DNA of 56,561 nucleotides from CALCZU01 sp964396165. Its GTDB lineage: Bacteria; Bdellovibrionota; FAC87; UBA2466. The position numbers and the translations under genes were made by a program. Below the pieces are notes generated by a model. That model ran no database searches. It was not told where the DNA came from and saw only the letters and a list, made by a program, of their open reading frames with translations. This document shows, one piece after another, positions 16,792-25,804 of the stretch (the stretch's first letter is position 1; every line of letters begins with the position of its first letter). The DNA lies in NCBI GenBank assembly GCA_964396165.1, contig CAYNEF010000024.1:1-56561 (forward strand), read 5' to 3'.

Positions 16792-17700
16792 ATGAAATCG
16801 AGTAAAGCTATGAATTTATTAAATAAGTCTAAATCACTTGTGAGTTCACAGAGATTAGTTCTCTCGCTTCTCACCTTAACGGTTTTGTTAACGTCATGTG
16901 CAGACAACACTCAACGAGAAATTTATTCGGCTCCTTCAAACGCGAATAAAGGAATTGTAAACGGTTCTCGTATTATCAAAAGAAACGCCGACAAATTTGC
17001 TTCTGTCTTAAGACTCTTTATCGATGGCAAAGGACTTTGCACAGGAACTTACCTAGGAAATGGATACGTCATTACCGCCTACCACTGCGTAGGTTTAAAC
17101 CATAAATTATCTGGCAAAGACTTTCCGACAATCCATCTTTCTTCAACTGCAGGACTGCGCACAAGCCGTGCCTCTAAAGTAGAAGAAATAGAAGTTTTCG
17201 TCGCCCCCTCAGAAAAAGATGTAATCGTCGGCGGGCACACTGTTCCCATGCCAGATATCGTCCTTTTAAGATTTAGCGGTGAGTTTGCAAAAGAACTCGA
17301 AGGAGTGCCTGCTGCAAAACTCGGTAGTAAAGCATTGGCTGTAGATGAAAAAGAAATTTATATCGCTGGATATGGCAATGATCAATTCGATCAATCCGTT
17401 TCTGCAGTAGGCCTATTAAATCTCGGTATTATCAAAATTGTAAAGGTGGGCGAAATTATTATTACTTCTACCTACAAAGAAGGCGATAAATACAGCGCCG
17501 TTTTGCCAGGTGACTCTGGCGGTCCTCTTTTCAAATTAGACAATAACGATCTCGTTCTCTTTGGAGTGGCCTCGAGTGTCGGTTATGACAGATTTGAAGT
17601 GTCTATCGAAGGCACAGCAACAGATGCTGAAAGTAAACACTCTCGCACTGATACAGATTCCGTCCGTGAGTGGATTGAGTGCATCTTAAGCCAGGGCTAA
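16792..17700 (+). CDS. trypsin-like serine protease lipoprotein
   Basis: 302 residues, S1 family. Lipobox LLTSC places the lipidated Cys at residue 36. The catalytic triad is visible as His98 (ITAYHCVG), Asp155 (PMPDIVLLRF) and Ser242 (LPGDSGGPLF), and the Cys83/Cys99 pair flanks the His as in trypsins. The residue expected to shape the S1 pocket cannot be assigned with confidence. It is predicted to be anchored in the envelope. Secreted trypsin-like proteases are common in predatory Bdellovibrio relatives, but predation is not shown here. The true start may be the ATG at 16810. The stop overlaps the convergent HD-GYP gene by four bases. Confidence 0.85.
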   Translation: MKSSKAMNLLNKSKSLVSSQRLVLSLLTLTVLLTSCADNTQREIYSAPSNANKGIVNGSRIIKRNADKFASVLRLFIDGKGLCTGTYLGNGYVITAYHCVGLNHKLSGKDFPTIHLSSTAGLRTSRASKVEEIEVFVAPSEKDVIVGGHTVPMPDIVLLRFSGEFAKELEGVPAAKLGSKALAVDEKEIYIAGYGNDQFDQSVSAVGLLNLGIIKIVKVGEIIITSTYKEGDKYSAVLPGDSGGPLFKLDNNDLVLFGVASSVGYDRFEVSIEGTATDAESKHSRTDTDSVREWIECILSQG

Positions 17701-19226
17701 CTGGCTTTTTTGATATTCGAGTAAAGTTCTTCTTTGGTAGGAAAAGATTCGTAAACTTTTGATTCGATAAATACTTTTAAAATTTTACTGTCTAGCTGAC
17801 CATTCTTTGCTTCCATCTCTAAAATATTCAATGCTTTTTCTATCGGTACCGCTTTTTTGTAGGGTCTGTCTGCAGCAACCAAGGCGTCGTAAATATCACA
17901 AATAGTCATCAGTCGAGCTTGTGTCGGAATTTCTATTCCCGAAAGTCCTCTGGGGTAACCTGTGCCATTTAATTTTTCATGGTGCGTGTGCGCGATGTGA
18001 GGAACATTTTTTAATTCGTTACTCCAGGGAATCTCTTTTAAGAAGAAATAGGTCTGAGTCACATGGTTTTCTATCTGCATGCGTTCAGAATCGCTTAAAG
18101 AACCTTTTTTTATTCCCAAAAGCTGAATTTCGCATTCCTTCAATACAGGTTCAAGAACCCCACCATTCGAGTGAAACTGGATTTCTTTTAAGCGCATGAG
18201 CTTTTCTGAGCGATCTTCATTCATGACTGTTGGCTCATTTAAGTCGAGAATATCTCCCCAGATTGTTTCAATCTGCTCATTCGTCTCACGAATGTGTTTG
18301 TCCATGAGTGCGATTTCTAAATCTGTGGGCGGGCGTCTCGCTTTATGGATCTCTTGCAGTAAGTTTCTTAAGGCGCGATTTTCTGAGATGGCTCTAAACT
18401 TATCCAGGCGCGATCTGATTTCTCGCTGTTCATCTTTAAAAAGTTTTTTTGCTTTTACTAAAATCTCTTCTCTGACTCCAATTTTTCCAAAATCATGTAA
18501 AAGCGCTGCCACTCGTACTTCATCAATTTGTGCAGGAGTAAATTCGTTTAAATTCTTCGCAAGAGTTACCGAGAGCAAGGACACGCGTTGGGAATGCCCT
18601 TTTGTGACAGGATCTCGGCTTTCAATTGCTGATACAGAAGCGCGGATAAAGCCTTCAAAAAGTTCCTTAATACTATGATAGAGATTGGCTTTTTCAATTG
18701 CGGCAGAAGCAAGAGCTGCGAAACTTTTTGAAAGTTGTTCGTCTTGCATCGTAAATTCAGTGTAGGTTCTTTTTGACAGCTTGCGGTTGATAAGCTGCAA
18801 GACGCCCAGACTTTCTCCCTGACTGCTCACTAAGGGAACGCTTAAAACAGACTGCGTTCTATAACCCGTTTTAAGATCAATAGCAGGATTAAAAGAATAC
18901 GGGCTATTTTTGGGTAATTTGTAAGCATCGCGTACTCTGACTATCTTATTCTTTTTAAAAGAATAAGCGGCAATGCCTGTATCTGAGAGTGGAGTCACTT
19001 TCTTTTCAAAATCTATTTTTAAACTCTGGTTAATGGCGAGTTCAAACACCATCGATTTTTCATCATGTTTTAAATACAAAGAAGCGGCGTCGCAATCGAG
19101 AAGTTTTATGGACTTGTGGACAATTTTAGAAAGAAGCTCTTTGTAATCTGCTGTTTCAATGAGTTCCACAGCGATATGCTGCAACGCAGCCAATCTCTCA
19201 TTGTGTTTAATTTTTGTGAGCTTCAT
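17697..19226 (-). CDS. GAF and HD-GYP domain protein (putative c-di-GMP phosphodiesterase)
   Basis: 509 residues, soluble. A GAF domain covers ~15-180 (LLDCDAASLYL, SVLSVPLVSSQGESLGVLQL). An HD-GYP domain follows from ~195: His211 region KGHSQRVSLL, HDFGKIGV at 244-251, HIAHTHHEKLNGTGYP at 410-425, and DIYDAL near 444. The segment between the HD motif and the residues equivalent to the canonical MKTHP (here ENHV near 387) is about 115 residues longer than usual and is helical and charged. HD-GYP enzymes hydrolyse c-di-GMP; the ligand of the GAF domain is unknown. It is divergent from murJ. Confidence 0.85.
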   Translation of the reverse strand: MKLTKIKHNERLAALQHIAVELIETADYKELLSKIVHKSIKLLDCDAASLYLKHDEKSMVFELAINQSLKIDFEKKVTPLSDTGIAAYSFKKNKIVRVRDAYKLPKNSPYSFNPAIDLKTGYRTQSVLSVPLVSSQGESLGVLQLINRKLSKRTYTEFTMQDEQLSKSFAALASAAIEKANLYHSIKELFEGFIRASVSAIESRDPVTKGHSQRVSLLSVTLAKNLNEFTPAQIDEVRVAALLHDFGKIGVREEILVKAKKLFKDEQREIRSRLDKFRAISENRALRNLLQEIHKARRPPTDLEIALMDKHIRETNEQIETIWGDILDLNEPTVMNEDRSEKLMRLKEIQFHSNGGVLEPVLKECEIQLLGIKKGSLSDSERMQIENHVTQTYFFLKEIPWSNELKNVPHIAHTHHEKLNGTGYPRGLSGIEIPTQARLMTICDIYDALVAADRPYKKAVPIEKALNILEMEAKNGQLDSKILKVFIESKVYESFPTKEELYSNIKKAS

Positions 19227-19315
19227 GCGAGTGGCTTATCGGCTTATTTTGCGCTGATCCCAAGTTAAAAATTCTCCTCTGCTTTCCTCTTAAAAACATG
19301 AGATGATATTGCTAA

Positions 19316-20911
19316 ATGTCTAATATCGCGTCGGAAAAAACCATACCTCCTAAAAAACGCTCAGGTGGGGCTGCAGCTGCTGTTGGTTTGGGAATTCTTT
19401 TATCCCGTGTTTTTGGACTCGTACGACAACGCGTTTTCGCTCATTTTTTGGGAAACACCGATGCCGCAGGTGCTTTTATGGCAGCGCTTCGTATTCCTAA
19501 CCTACTGCAAAATCTCTTTGGAGAAGGCGTTTTGTCTGCTTCTTTTGTACCGATTTATGCGCGACTCATTGCAGAGGGCAAAGAAGAAGACGCGGGAAAA
19601 TTAGCAGGCATCGTTCTAAGCCTTCTTGTTCTTGTTGTGGGAATTCTTGTGGCGTTGGGCATAACTTTTAGTCCACAAATGATTTCCATTCTGGCACCCG
19701 GTTTTAAAGGAGAAGTAAGAGATCTGACAGTACGGCTTTCTGCCATCATGTTTCCCGGAATGGGACTTTTGGTGCTCTCTGCCTGGTGTTTGGGAATATC
19801 AAACAGCCATCGTAAATTTTTTCTCTCTTATGTCGCTCCTGTCGTGTGGAATATCGCGATGATTGCGACGCTGTTTGCTTTTAGCCATTCAAGTGATTTA
19901 GTTGTCTGGGTCGCATGGGGAACTGTTGTAGGGGCCTTTGGGCAACTTATTGTGCAAGTCCCTTCAGCATTGAAATTAAATAAAGGGTTAAAGCCTTCGT
20001 TGGATCTTTCTTTTGCACCTGTAAGAAATGTTATCCAGAATTTTTTCCCTGCCCTACTATCCAGAGGGGTTGTACAGCTAAGCGCGTATATCGATCAGGT
20101 GCTTGCAAGTTTCTTAGGCCCACAGGCAGTTGCCGCAATGGCGTATGCGCAAACGCTTTCCATTTTACCTGTTTCTCTTTTTGGCATTTCTATTTCTACA
20201 AGTGAACTGACAGAGATGTCGCGCACACTTGGCAATACCGAAGAAATTAAAACTGCTGTCAAAACGAGGCTCGTATCAGGGCTCGAACGTATTTCTTTTT
20301 TTATTATTCCCTGCTCTGTTTCCTTTGTTGTCTTGGGGGGTGTTCTAGCTTCCACACTTTTTCAAACAGGAAAATTTGCGACTAGCGACTCTTATCTAGT
20401 ATGGGCGATTTTAGTCGGCTCGACGGTGGGCTTACTTGCCACCACACAATCGAGAATTTGCATCTCAGCGTTCTGGGCATTGAAAGATACAAAAACTCCT
20501 GCCCGCTTTGCTTTCCTCCGTGTGCTACTTACAGCCGTACTTGGCTATGCGGCGGTTTTTCCTTTGCGCGAACATTTCGGTTGGGCGCCAGCATTTTCCG
20601 TTGCGGGACTGACAGCTTCGGCAGGTATTTCGGGATGGATTGAGTATTTACTTATCAGAAAATCTCTTCGCAATCGGCTGGGGTATTTTGCTGTTTCTTA
20701 CAGATCCACGTTGCGATGCTGGGGAGCTGCACTTGTGGCTGGTGGAATAGCTTACGCAATTGATTATTTCCTTCCTCCCGTGCACCACTTTATTCTCGGT
20801 ATAGTCGTACTCGGAATCTACGGCACACTTTATCTCGGTCTCGCACTCCTAATGGGAGATCCTCATGCTAGCGATGTTACACAATGGATAAAGCAAAGAT
20901 TAAACCGCTAA
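19316..20911 (+). CDS. murJ: lipid II flippase MurJ
   Basis: 531-residue MOP-superfamily membrane protein with about 14 hydrophobic segments. It moves lipid II across the inner membrane for peptidoglycan synthesis. The N terminus GLGILLSRVFGLVRQRVFAH and the following LGNTDAAGAFMAALRIPNL are the classical MviN/MurJ signature, with FGEGVLSASFVPIYARL next. The start ATG at 19316 gives a family-sized protein. It stands alone, divergent from the HD-GYP gene. Confidence 0.93.
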   Translation: MSNIASEKTIPPKKRSGGAAAAVGLGILLSRVFGLVRQRVFAHFLGNTDAAGAFMAALRIPNLLQNLFGEGVLSASFVPIYARLIAEGKEEDAGKLAGIVLSLLVLVVGILVALGITFSPQMISILAPGFKGEVRDLTVRLSAIMFPGMGLLVLSAWCLGISNSHRKFFLSYVAPVVWNIAMIATLFAFSHSSDLVVWVAWGTVVGAFGQLIVQVPSALKLNKGLKPSLDLSFAPVRNVIQNFFPALLSRGVVQLSAYIDQVLASFLGPQAVAAMAYAQTLSILPVSLFGISISTSELTEMSRTLGNTEEIKTAVKTRLVSGLERISFFIIPCSVSFVVLGGVLASTLFQTGKFATSDSYLVWAILVGSTVGLLATTQSRICISAFWALKDTKTPARFAFLRVLLTAVLGYAAVFPLREHFGWAPAFSVAGLTASAGISGWIEYLLIRKSLRNRLGYFAVSYRSTLRCWGAALVAGGIAYAIDYFLPPVHHFILGIVVLGIYGTLYLGLALLMGDPHASDVTQWIKQRLNR

Positions 20912-21224
20912 TTTATCGCGTGAAAATCTGGTGAGCTCATAAATTATTATATGTTTGGCTCTTCGGTTTAGAACTGCGCCCATTCAGCCTTGAACCTTCT
21001 CAATCTTTTATGAGTTTCTGATAGCATCAAGAATTTAAATTACATTCTGCATTTAAATTTTCTCTCTATAGCCTGCTTTAATTTCGCTCTACACCATCGC
21101 CCCGAGGCTTTGAGAAATAATGTACGGCCAGAGTTAAAAAAAGAAAGAGAACGTCTTTTAATTGAATATTTAAGACGCTTTTTCTTCTTGGCTGTTACAA
21201 AAAATATTTCTATTTAATTTATTG
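20912..21224. other. intergenic region between murJ and the transposase gene
   Basis: No convincing gene. The AT-rich stretch contains one hairpin candidate (listed separately at 21152-21177) just ahead of the transposase gene, consistent with insulation of a mobile gene. Nothing else was recognised. Confidence 0.5.
21152..21182 (+). terminator. possible terminator hairpin upstream of the transposase gene
   Basis: CGTCTT (21152-21157) and AAGACG (21172-21177) can pair around an AT-rich 14-base loop, followed by C and a T-rich run (TTTTTCTTCTT). The stem is short, so this is a weak call. It lies about 45 bases before the transposase start and could end read-through into it. Confidence 0.3.
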
Positions 21225-21767
21225 ATGCAGAAGTGTTTATTTAAAGAGAAGAAGCTTTCCTTAGAATATGGTGGCAGCCTTTTGCATGGACGTCGGAAAG
21301 GTAAAAGACCAGTATTTCTATCAAAGCCATTACATCTTGTGATGCGAAGTGATGTTGCAATGGGGAAATTATCCCTTCCTCGCTTTGAAGAAATTATTAA
21401 AGCACGTCTTGAACGCTACGCCCTTAAGTTCCATATCAAAGTCTACAAGCTTGCAATCAACAGAAACCATCTTCATCTATGCATTCAAGGTCAGGACAGA
21501 GAAGAAATTGCTTCTTTTTTAAAAGTCTTTTCGGGAGTTATTGCAAAAAAGGTCCTTCAGCATTCAAAACTAAAGCTAAGCAAGTTTTGGACTGATAGAG
21601 TTTACTCAAGAATCGTACAATGGGGCCGAGATTATAAAGGCGTCATCAACTACATCCAGCAAAACGAGCTAGAAGCAAAAGTACTCATCCTTTATAAACC
21701 GAGGAAACGAAAAAAACATCCTTGTTCAGTGGGATTGCCACGCGACTCGCGTGCTCGCAATGACTAA
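21225..21767 (+). CDS. REP-associated tyrosine transposase (RAYT, IS200-like)
   Basis: 180 residues, Y1/HUH single-strand transposase family, solo type. PLHLVMRS matches the first conserved strand, NHLHLCIQ is the HUH-like metal motif, and the catalytic Tyr is in YIQQNELEAK near the C terminus. No IS200-type left and right ends were found around it. RAYT proteins are domesticated and usually serve REP palindromes elsewhere in the genome. The last ~11 codons run through an inverted repeat (21734-21761), so the stop lies just beyond a REP-like hairpin. ATG at 21225; a TTG precedes it by one codon. Confidence 0.82.
   Translation: MQKCLFKEKKLSLEYGGSLLHGRRKGKRPVFLSKPLHLVMRSDVAMGKLSLPRFEEIIKARLERYALKFHIKVYKLAINRNHLHLCIQGQDREEIASFLKVFSGVIAKKVLQHSKLKLSKFWTDRVYSRIVQWGRDYKGVINYIQQNELEAKVLILYKPRKRKKHPCSVGLPRDSRARND
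21734..21761. repeat. REP-like nested inverted repeat at the transposase 3' end
   Basis: ATTGC (21734-21738) pairs with GCAAT (21757-21761), and inside it CACGCG-ACT-CGCGTG (21739-21753) is a perfect 6-bp stem with a 3-base loop; CTC (21754-21756) is bulged. Read on the minus strand it has the GTCATTGCGAG...GCAATCC layout of palindromes that often accompany RAYT genes. It overlaps the coding end of the transposase. Confidence 0.6.
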
Positions 21768-21787
21768 ATCTGTATCCTTGGCTGGCC

Positions 21788-23305
21788 CTACATCGGCATG
21801 ATTGTCGATGGGCCGTGGTGGCCGCGCTTTTTTTGGCGGTAGAAGTCGAAGCGTTTTACGAGCTCTTCTCTTGTGTCTTTAAAATCAATCACGTGATCGA
21901 CAATCAGTTCCCCTGCCAAATGAAAGAGATCCACGTCTCTGTTGTACTCTTCAATCTTCTCCTGCATGAACTTCTTTTTTTCTTCCGGGTTTAGTTCTGC
22001 AATTTTATTGAAGTACACGGCGTTAATTGCGGGTTCTGGCCCCATGACAGCAATATTAGCCGTCGGCAGTGCCAAGACCGCATCCGTATCATACGAAGGG
22101 CCACACATGGCGTATAGCCCTGCCCCATAGGCTTTTCTCACAACGAGTGAGATCTTAGGAACGCGCGCTGAAGAAACTGCGTGGATCATCTTTGCACCCG
22201 CTCGGATCATTCCTTCTTTTTCCACTTTGGATCCAACCATAAAGCCCGGAACGTCTGCTAAAAAGAGAAGAGGAATATTATACGCGTTACAAATCTGGAT
22301 AAAGCGCGCTGCTTTATCGGAAGACTCCACAAAAAGGACTCCGCCTTTTACAAGAGGTTGATTGGCAACAATCCCGATGCTGTGTCCATTTAACCGAGCA
22401 AAGCCTGTGACAAGTTCTTTTGCGTACAGTTCTTTTACTTCGAAAAAGGAATCTTTATCGATGATACACTTGATGATGTTTCGCATGTCATACGCGCGAG
22501 TAGAAACTTCGGGCAAAATCGTTTTGATCTCGGAAGCTTCTTTTTCCGACGCAACTGCCGCTACAGGGACATTTTTATCCATCCAGTTTTGCGGAAAGTA
22601 AGAAAAATATCTTTTTGCTTTCTCAAGCATTTCTTCTTCTGATTCACATAAGAAATCGCCACAGCCACTGATAGAGCAGTGCATTCTTGCGCCACCCATT
22701 TCTTCCAGAGTGACTTTTTCCCCAATGACCATTTCTGCCATGCGAGGAGAGCCGAGATACATCGACGCATTTCCATTATTCATGAATACGACATCGCAGA
22801 ATGCTGGAATATACGCTCCTCCTGCTGCTGAGGGTCCGAAGAGTAAGCAAATTTGTGGGATGCGGCCCGATAAGTGGACTTCATTTCTAAAAATGCGGCC
22901 TGCGTGTCTGCGGCCCGGGAACATCTCCACTTGATCCGTTAACCTTGCCCCTGCGCTATCGACTAAATAAAACAGCGGGCACAAAAGTTTTTCTGCCGTC
23001 TCTTGAATGCGGATAATTTTTTCTACCGTGCGAGCACCCCAGGATCCGGCTTTAATAGTTGAATCATTTGCCATGATAGCAACAGTGCGACCAGAAATTT
23101 TACCAAGCCCTGTGATAACACCGTCAGAGGGGAATTCAGGGTTCAAACAGTTTGCATACATGCCATCTTCGATAAAAGAGTCTTTGTCGCAGAAAAGCTC
23201 GATGCGTTTACGTGCAAAGAGTTTTTTGGATTCCTTATTTTTGGCGTGGTATTTTTCTGCGCCACCTTTGATAACACGGGATTTAATTTCGTTAATTTTA
23301 TCCAT
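21788..23305 (-). CDS. acyl-CoA (methylcrotonyl-CoA type) carboxylase, carboxyltransferase subunit
   Basis: 505 residues. Transfers CO2 from carboxybiotin to an acyl-CoA, probably 3-methylcrotonyl-CoA in leucine breakdown. The N-terminal acyl-CoA half has IMANDSTIKAGSWGARTVEK and LVDSAGARLTDQVEMFPGRR; the oxyanion-type loop is FGPSAAGGAYIPAFCD; the C-terminal half has the second crotonase core (VRKAYGAGLYAMCGPSYD). The sequence is closest in memory to Bacillus YngE. It is last in a minus-strand block with hydratase, lyase and biotinyl carrier genes; the start overlaps the hydratase stop by one base. Confidence 0.88.
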   Translation of the reverse strand: MDKINEIKSRVIKGGAEKYHAKNKESKKLFARKRIELFCDKDSFIEDGMYANCLNPEFPSDGVITGLGKISGRTVAIMANDSTIKAGSWGARTVEKIIRIQETAEKLLCPLFYLVDSAGARLTDQVEMFPGRRHAGRIFRNEVHLSGRIPQICLLFGPSAAGGAYIPAFCDVVFMNNGNASMYLGSPRMAEMVIGEKVTLEEMGGARMHCSISGCGDFLCESEEEMLEKAKRYFSYFPQNWMDKNVPVAAVASEKEASEIKTILPEVSTRAYDMRNIIKCIIDKDSFFEVKELYAKELVTGFARLNGHSIGIVANQPLVKGGVLFVESSDKAARFIQICNAYNIPLLFLADVPGFMVGSKVEKEGMIRAGAKMIHAVSSARVPKISLVVRKAYGAGLYAMCGPSYDTDAVLALPTANIAVMGPEPAINAVYFNKIAELNPEEKKKFMQEKIEEYNRDVDLFHLAGELIVDHVIDFKDTREELVKRFDFYRQKKRGHHGPSTIMPM

Positions 23306-24087
23306 TACTCGCCTCGGTACTCCGGTTTTCTTTTTTCTGCGAAAGCTTTTAAGCCTTCAGTGCGATCTTTCGAATACAAGCAGGCCTTGTAACACTCAAG
23401 CTCAAATTGAAGCGCATGTTCATAACTTCTCTCAAGGCCTCCGCGGATAGCGGCTTTTGCCGCGCGAAGGGCGATCGGACCAGCTTCACACATTTTATTG
23501 GCCCAGGTCATTGCATGCGTCAGTGCTTGTCCTTGAGCTACGACCGTATTTACAATGCCGTATTCCATCGCCTGTCCTGCGGAAATTCTTTTCGCAAGTA
23601 AAACCATTTCCATCGTGTTTTGGATGCCAATCATTCTAGGAAGTCGCTGTGTTCCTCCATTACCAGGAATAATGGCTAAATCCGTCTCTGGGAAACCGAA
23701 TGTTACATTTTCAGCTGCGACTCTTAAGTCTGCAGTCAAAGCAAGTTCCAGTCCCCCGCCCAGCGCCGTCGCATTGATGGCAGCTATTATTGGCTGTGGA
23801 AGACGCTCGAGTCTAAGATAAAGATTACGCACAAATTCCATACGTAACGTAATGTCTTTTTCGTTCATCCCCTGGCGCTCTTTTAAGTCAGCCCCAACGC
23901 AAAAAGCCTTGTCTCCAGCCGCAGTCAAAATCAAAACGCGTGCTGTTTTATCTGTCTCAAGAACATCAATGAGCGACTTCAGCGCATCAAACATGTCTTT
24001 ATTGAGCGCATTCATTTTGTCGGGACGGTTTAATGTCGCTATTACTATTCCACTATCTCTTTTAACGAGTAACTCATTCGATGCCAT
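23305..24087 (-). CDS. enoyl-CoA hydratase/isomerase family, probable methylglutaconyl-CoA hydratase
   Basis: 260 residues, crotonase fold. The CoA-oxyanion stretch is AFCVGADLKERQGM (residues ~60-75), and NATALGGGLELALTADLRVA with FGFPETDLAIIPGNGGTQRL carries the second oxyanion Gly and the acidic region of AUH-type hydratases. Position between HMG-CoA lyase and the carboxyltransferase suggests it hydrates 3-methylglutaconyl-CoA to HMG-CoA. It overlaps the lyase end by 14 bases. A general beta-oxidation hydratase cannot be excluded by sequence alone. Confidence 0.85.
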   Translation of the reverse strand: MASNELLVKRDSGIVIATLNRPDKMNALNKDMFDALKSLIDVLETDKTARVLILTAAGDKAFCVGADLKERQGMNEKDITLRMEFVRNLYLRLERLPQPIIAAINATALGGGLELALTADLRVAAENVTFGFPETDLAIIPGNGGTQRLPRMIGIQNTMEMVLLAKRISAGQAMEYGIVNTVVAQGQALTHAMTWANKMCEAGPIALRAAKAAIRGGLERSYEHALQFELECYKACLYSKDRTEGLKAFAEKRKPEYRGE

Positions 24088-24985
24088 ACCAAGTTCCCCC
24101 TTTTTCCTCTATATCTGCAATTTTACTTTTCAAATTCAGACCTGTTTTCCTTAAAGCGTGTAGAGTGGCTGCGATTTCTTTTTTCGGAAACGCATGCAAG
24201 CCTTGCCTGTTGAAATAATAAGCAACAAGTTCTGTTGCCACATTTCCCGAAGCTCCCTTTGCATACGGACAACCGCCAATGCCACCCATAGAAGAATCAA
24301 ACTTTCTCACACCTTCACCAGCAGCTGCGACAATATTACTAAGCGCCATGCCGTAAGTATCGTGCATGTGCAGCGCCGTTTTAGTAAGCCCAAAACGTGT
24401 ACCAAAATCCTTCACAACACTTGCGACATTTTTAGGGACGGCAACACCTATGGTATCGCTTAATGTGACTTCATCCGGGTGCAGAGAAATCACTTCACCA
24501 AAAAGTTCTTTGCGCTTCTTGTCGTTGATTTCCCCTTCATAGGGACAGCCCCAGACGGTAGAAATATACACGCGGATTTTTCTTTTATTCGCCTTGGCTA
24601 CTTTGATGATCTCTTTTAAAGAAAGCAAAGTCTCGGAAATACTCTGGTTGATATTTTTTTTATTAAACGTTTCACTAGTTGCGATAAAGCAACTGACCCA
24701 ACCGATTTCGTATTTCAGTAATTTTTCTAGCCCTTTTAAGTTAGGGACAAAGGCCATGACCTGATTAAAGTACTTATCGTCTTTGAAATGTTTTTCGCAA
24801 AAACTTTCCGCGTCACTGAGTTGTGGAATCCACTTGGGATTTACAAAACTTGTCACTTCCAGACGGTTAAAATCACACGCTAGTAATTTTTTAAAGAGAT
24901 CGGATTTTTGTTCAAGGGAGATAGATTGGCTCTCTGCCTGCAGTCCATCTCGTAGTGTTACATCGGTGATTTCTATTTTTGGCAC
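24074..24985 (-). CDS. hydroxymethylglutaryl-CoA lyase
   Basis: 303 residues, HMGL-like TIM barrel. Splits HMG-CoA to acetyl-CoA and acetoacetate, the last step of leucine degradation. Motifs: EITDVTLRDGLQAES (metal and substrate Asp-Gly region), VTSFVNPKWIPQLSDAE, the metal pair HMHDTYG, and the active-site Cys loop GGIGGCPYAKGASGNVATE. The length is normal. It follows the biotinyl carrier gene by two bases. Confidence 0.92.
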   Translation of the reverse strand: MPKIEITDVTLRDGLQAESQSISLEQKSDLFKKLLACDFNRLEVTSFVNPKWIPQLSDAESFCEKHFKDDKYFNQVMAFVPNLKGLEKLLKYEIGWVSCFIATSETFNKKNINQSISETLLSLKEIIKVAKANKRKIRVYISTVWGCPYEGEINDKKRKELFGEVISLHPDEVTLSDTIGVAVPKNVASVVKDFGTRFGLTKTALHMHDTYGMALSNIVAAAGEGVRKFDSSMGGIGGCPYAKGASGNVATELVAYYFNRQGLHAFPKKEIAATLHALRKTGLNLKSKIADIEEKGGTWYGIE

Positions 24986-24987
24986 GT

Positions 24988-25200
24988 TTATTCTAGTTCG
25001 AGAAGGGTTTCACCCTCGTTTACAAAGTCGCCTACATTTTTTGCAACGCTTGTGACTTTTCCATTTTGGGGACTTACGACAGGCACTTCCATCTTCATGG
25101 ATTCCATGACAAGAAGTTCCTGCCCACTTTTTACGGTGTCTCCTGCTTTTACTTTGAGCTCGAGCACCGTACCAGCCATATCACTTTTAACAGATTTCAT
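24988..25200 (-). CDS. biotin carboxyl carrier (biotinyl/lipoyl attachment) protein
   Basis: A free-standing 70-residue biotinyl domain. The attachment site is Lys36 in MESMKMEV, flanked by the symmetrical Gly turns of the family (AGTVLELKVKAGDTVKSG, VGDFVNEGETLLEL). As a separate short gene it matches the YngHB position in Bacillus. It should carry biotin between a biotin carboxylase (not encoded in this window) and the carboxyltransferase at 21.8 kb. First gene of the four-gene block. Confidence 0.9.
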   Translation of the reverse strand: MKSVKSDMAGTVLELKVKAGDTVKSGQELLVMESMKMEVPVVSPQNGKVTSVAKNVGDFVNEGETLLELE

Positions 25201-25207
25201 ATTTTAT

Positions 25208-25708
25208 TTACTCTACAGGGAAAAAATAACCAATTCTTGCCATGATTGTTCCAAAATTATCGCCCGTATCCTTGGCGGCAAAGATCCCATGGATGCGCGC
25301 ACTAATGCCTAACCGTAAATGATCGCCGAGCATTAAATCAGCAGCTCCGCCAGCATGTAGTCCGAAAAGTGTTTCGGAATCTGCAGTCTTAAAAGTATAA
25401 AAACCAGGCCCGGCGCCAACGGTAATATCAAAATCGTTAGCTTCCAAAACGTGGAAGTTTGCAGAAATGTATTCTCCCCATAGGGTTAGCCCACCGGCAT
25501 GAGGACTATAATGCACATTTAGTGCTACATCTAAAATGGGATTTGCTCTAATAGAAGCTTCTAAATTTAAACCAATCGAATTGCTTCTACCGCCATTCGA
25601 CTTACCAGTGATTGTCGTATGCCCTGCGGCCAATCCCAAGTAATACCCGTCCACAGCAAAGGTGAAGGAAGAAAAGATACTAATGATAAGAAAGATAAAC
25701 TTATTCAT
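25208..25708 (-). CDS. small outer-membrane beta-barrel protein
   Basis: 166 residues with signal peptide MNKFIFLIISIFSSFTFA and eight or so beta strands, ending in MARIGYFFPVE. It resembles OmpA/OmpW-sized barrels. It lies seven bases before the biotinyl carrier gene on the same strand, but a metabolic link is unlikely and no function is assigned. Confidence 0.55.
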   Translation of the reverse strand: MNKFIFLIISIFSSFTFAVDGYYLGLAAGHTTITGKSNGGRSNSIGLNLEASIRANPILDVALNVHYSPHAGGLTLWGEYISANFHVLEANDFDITVGAGPGFYTFKTADSETLFGLHAGGAADLMLGDHLRLGISARIHGIFAAKDTGDNFGTIMARIGYFFPVE

Positions 25709-25804
25709 AGCGCCATTAAAACGCCTACGACTTATGTTGGCAAGATGATTACAGAAATGCGCACAAACTTACACTGAAACTCGACGCAGAGAGTAATTTT
25801 ATTC

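Noticed and set aside
19320..19865. AATATCGCG words inside murJ as extra copies of the palindrome.
   Set aside because: Only half-sites or incomplete matches within codons; no palindrome.
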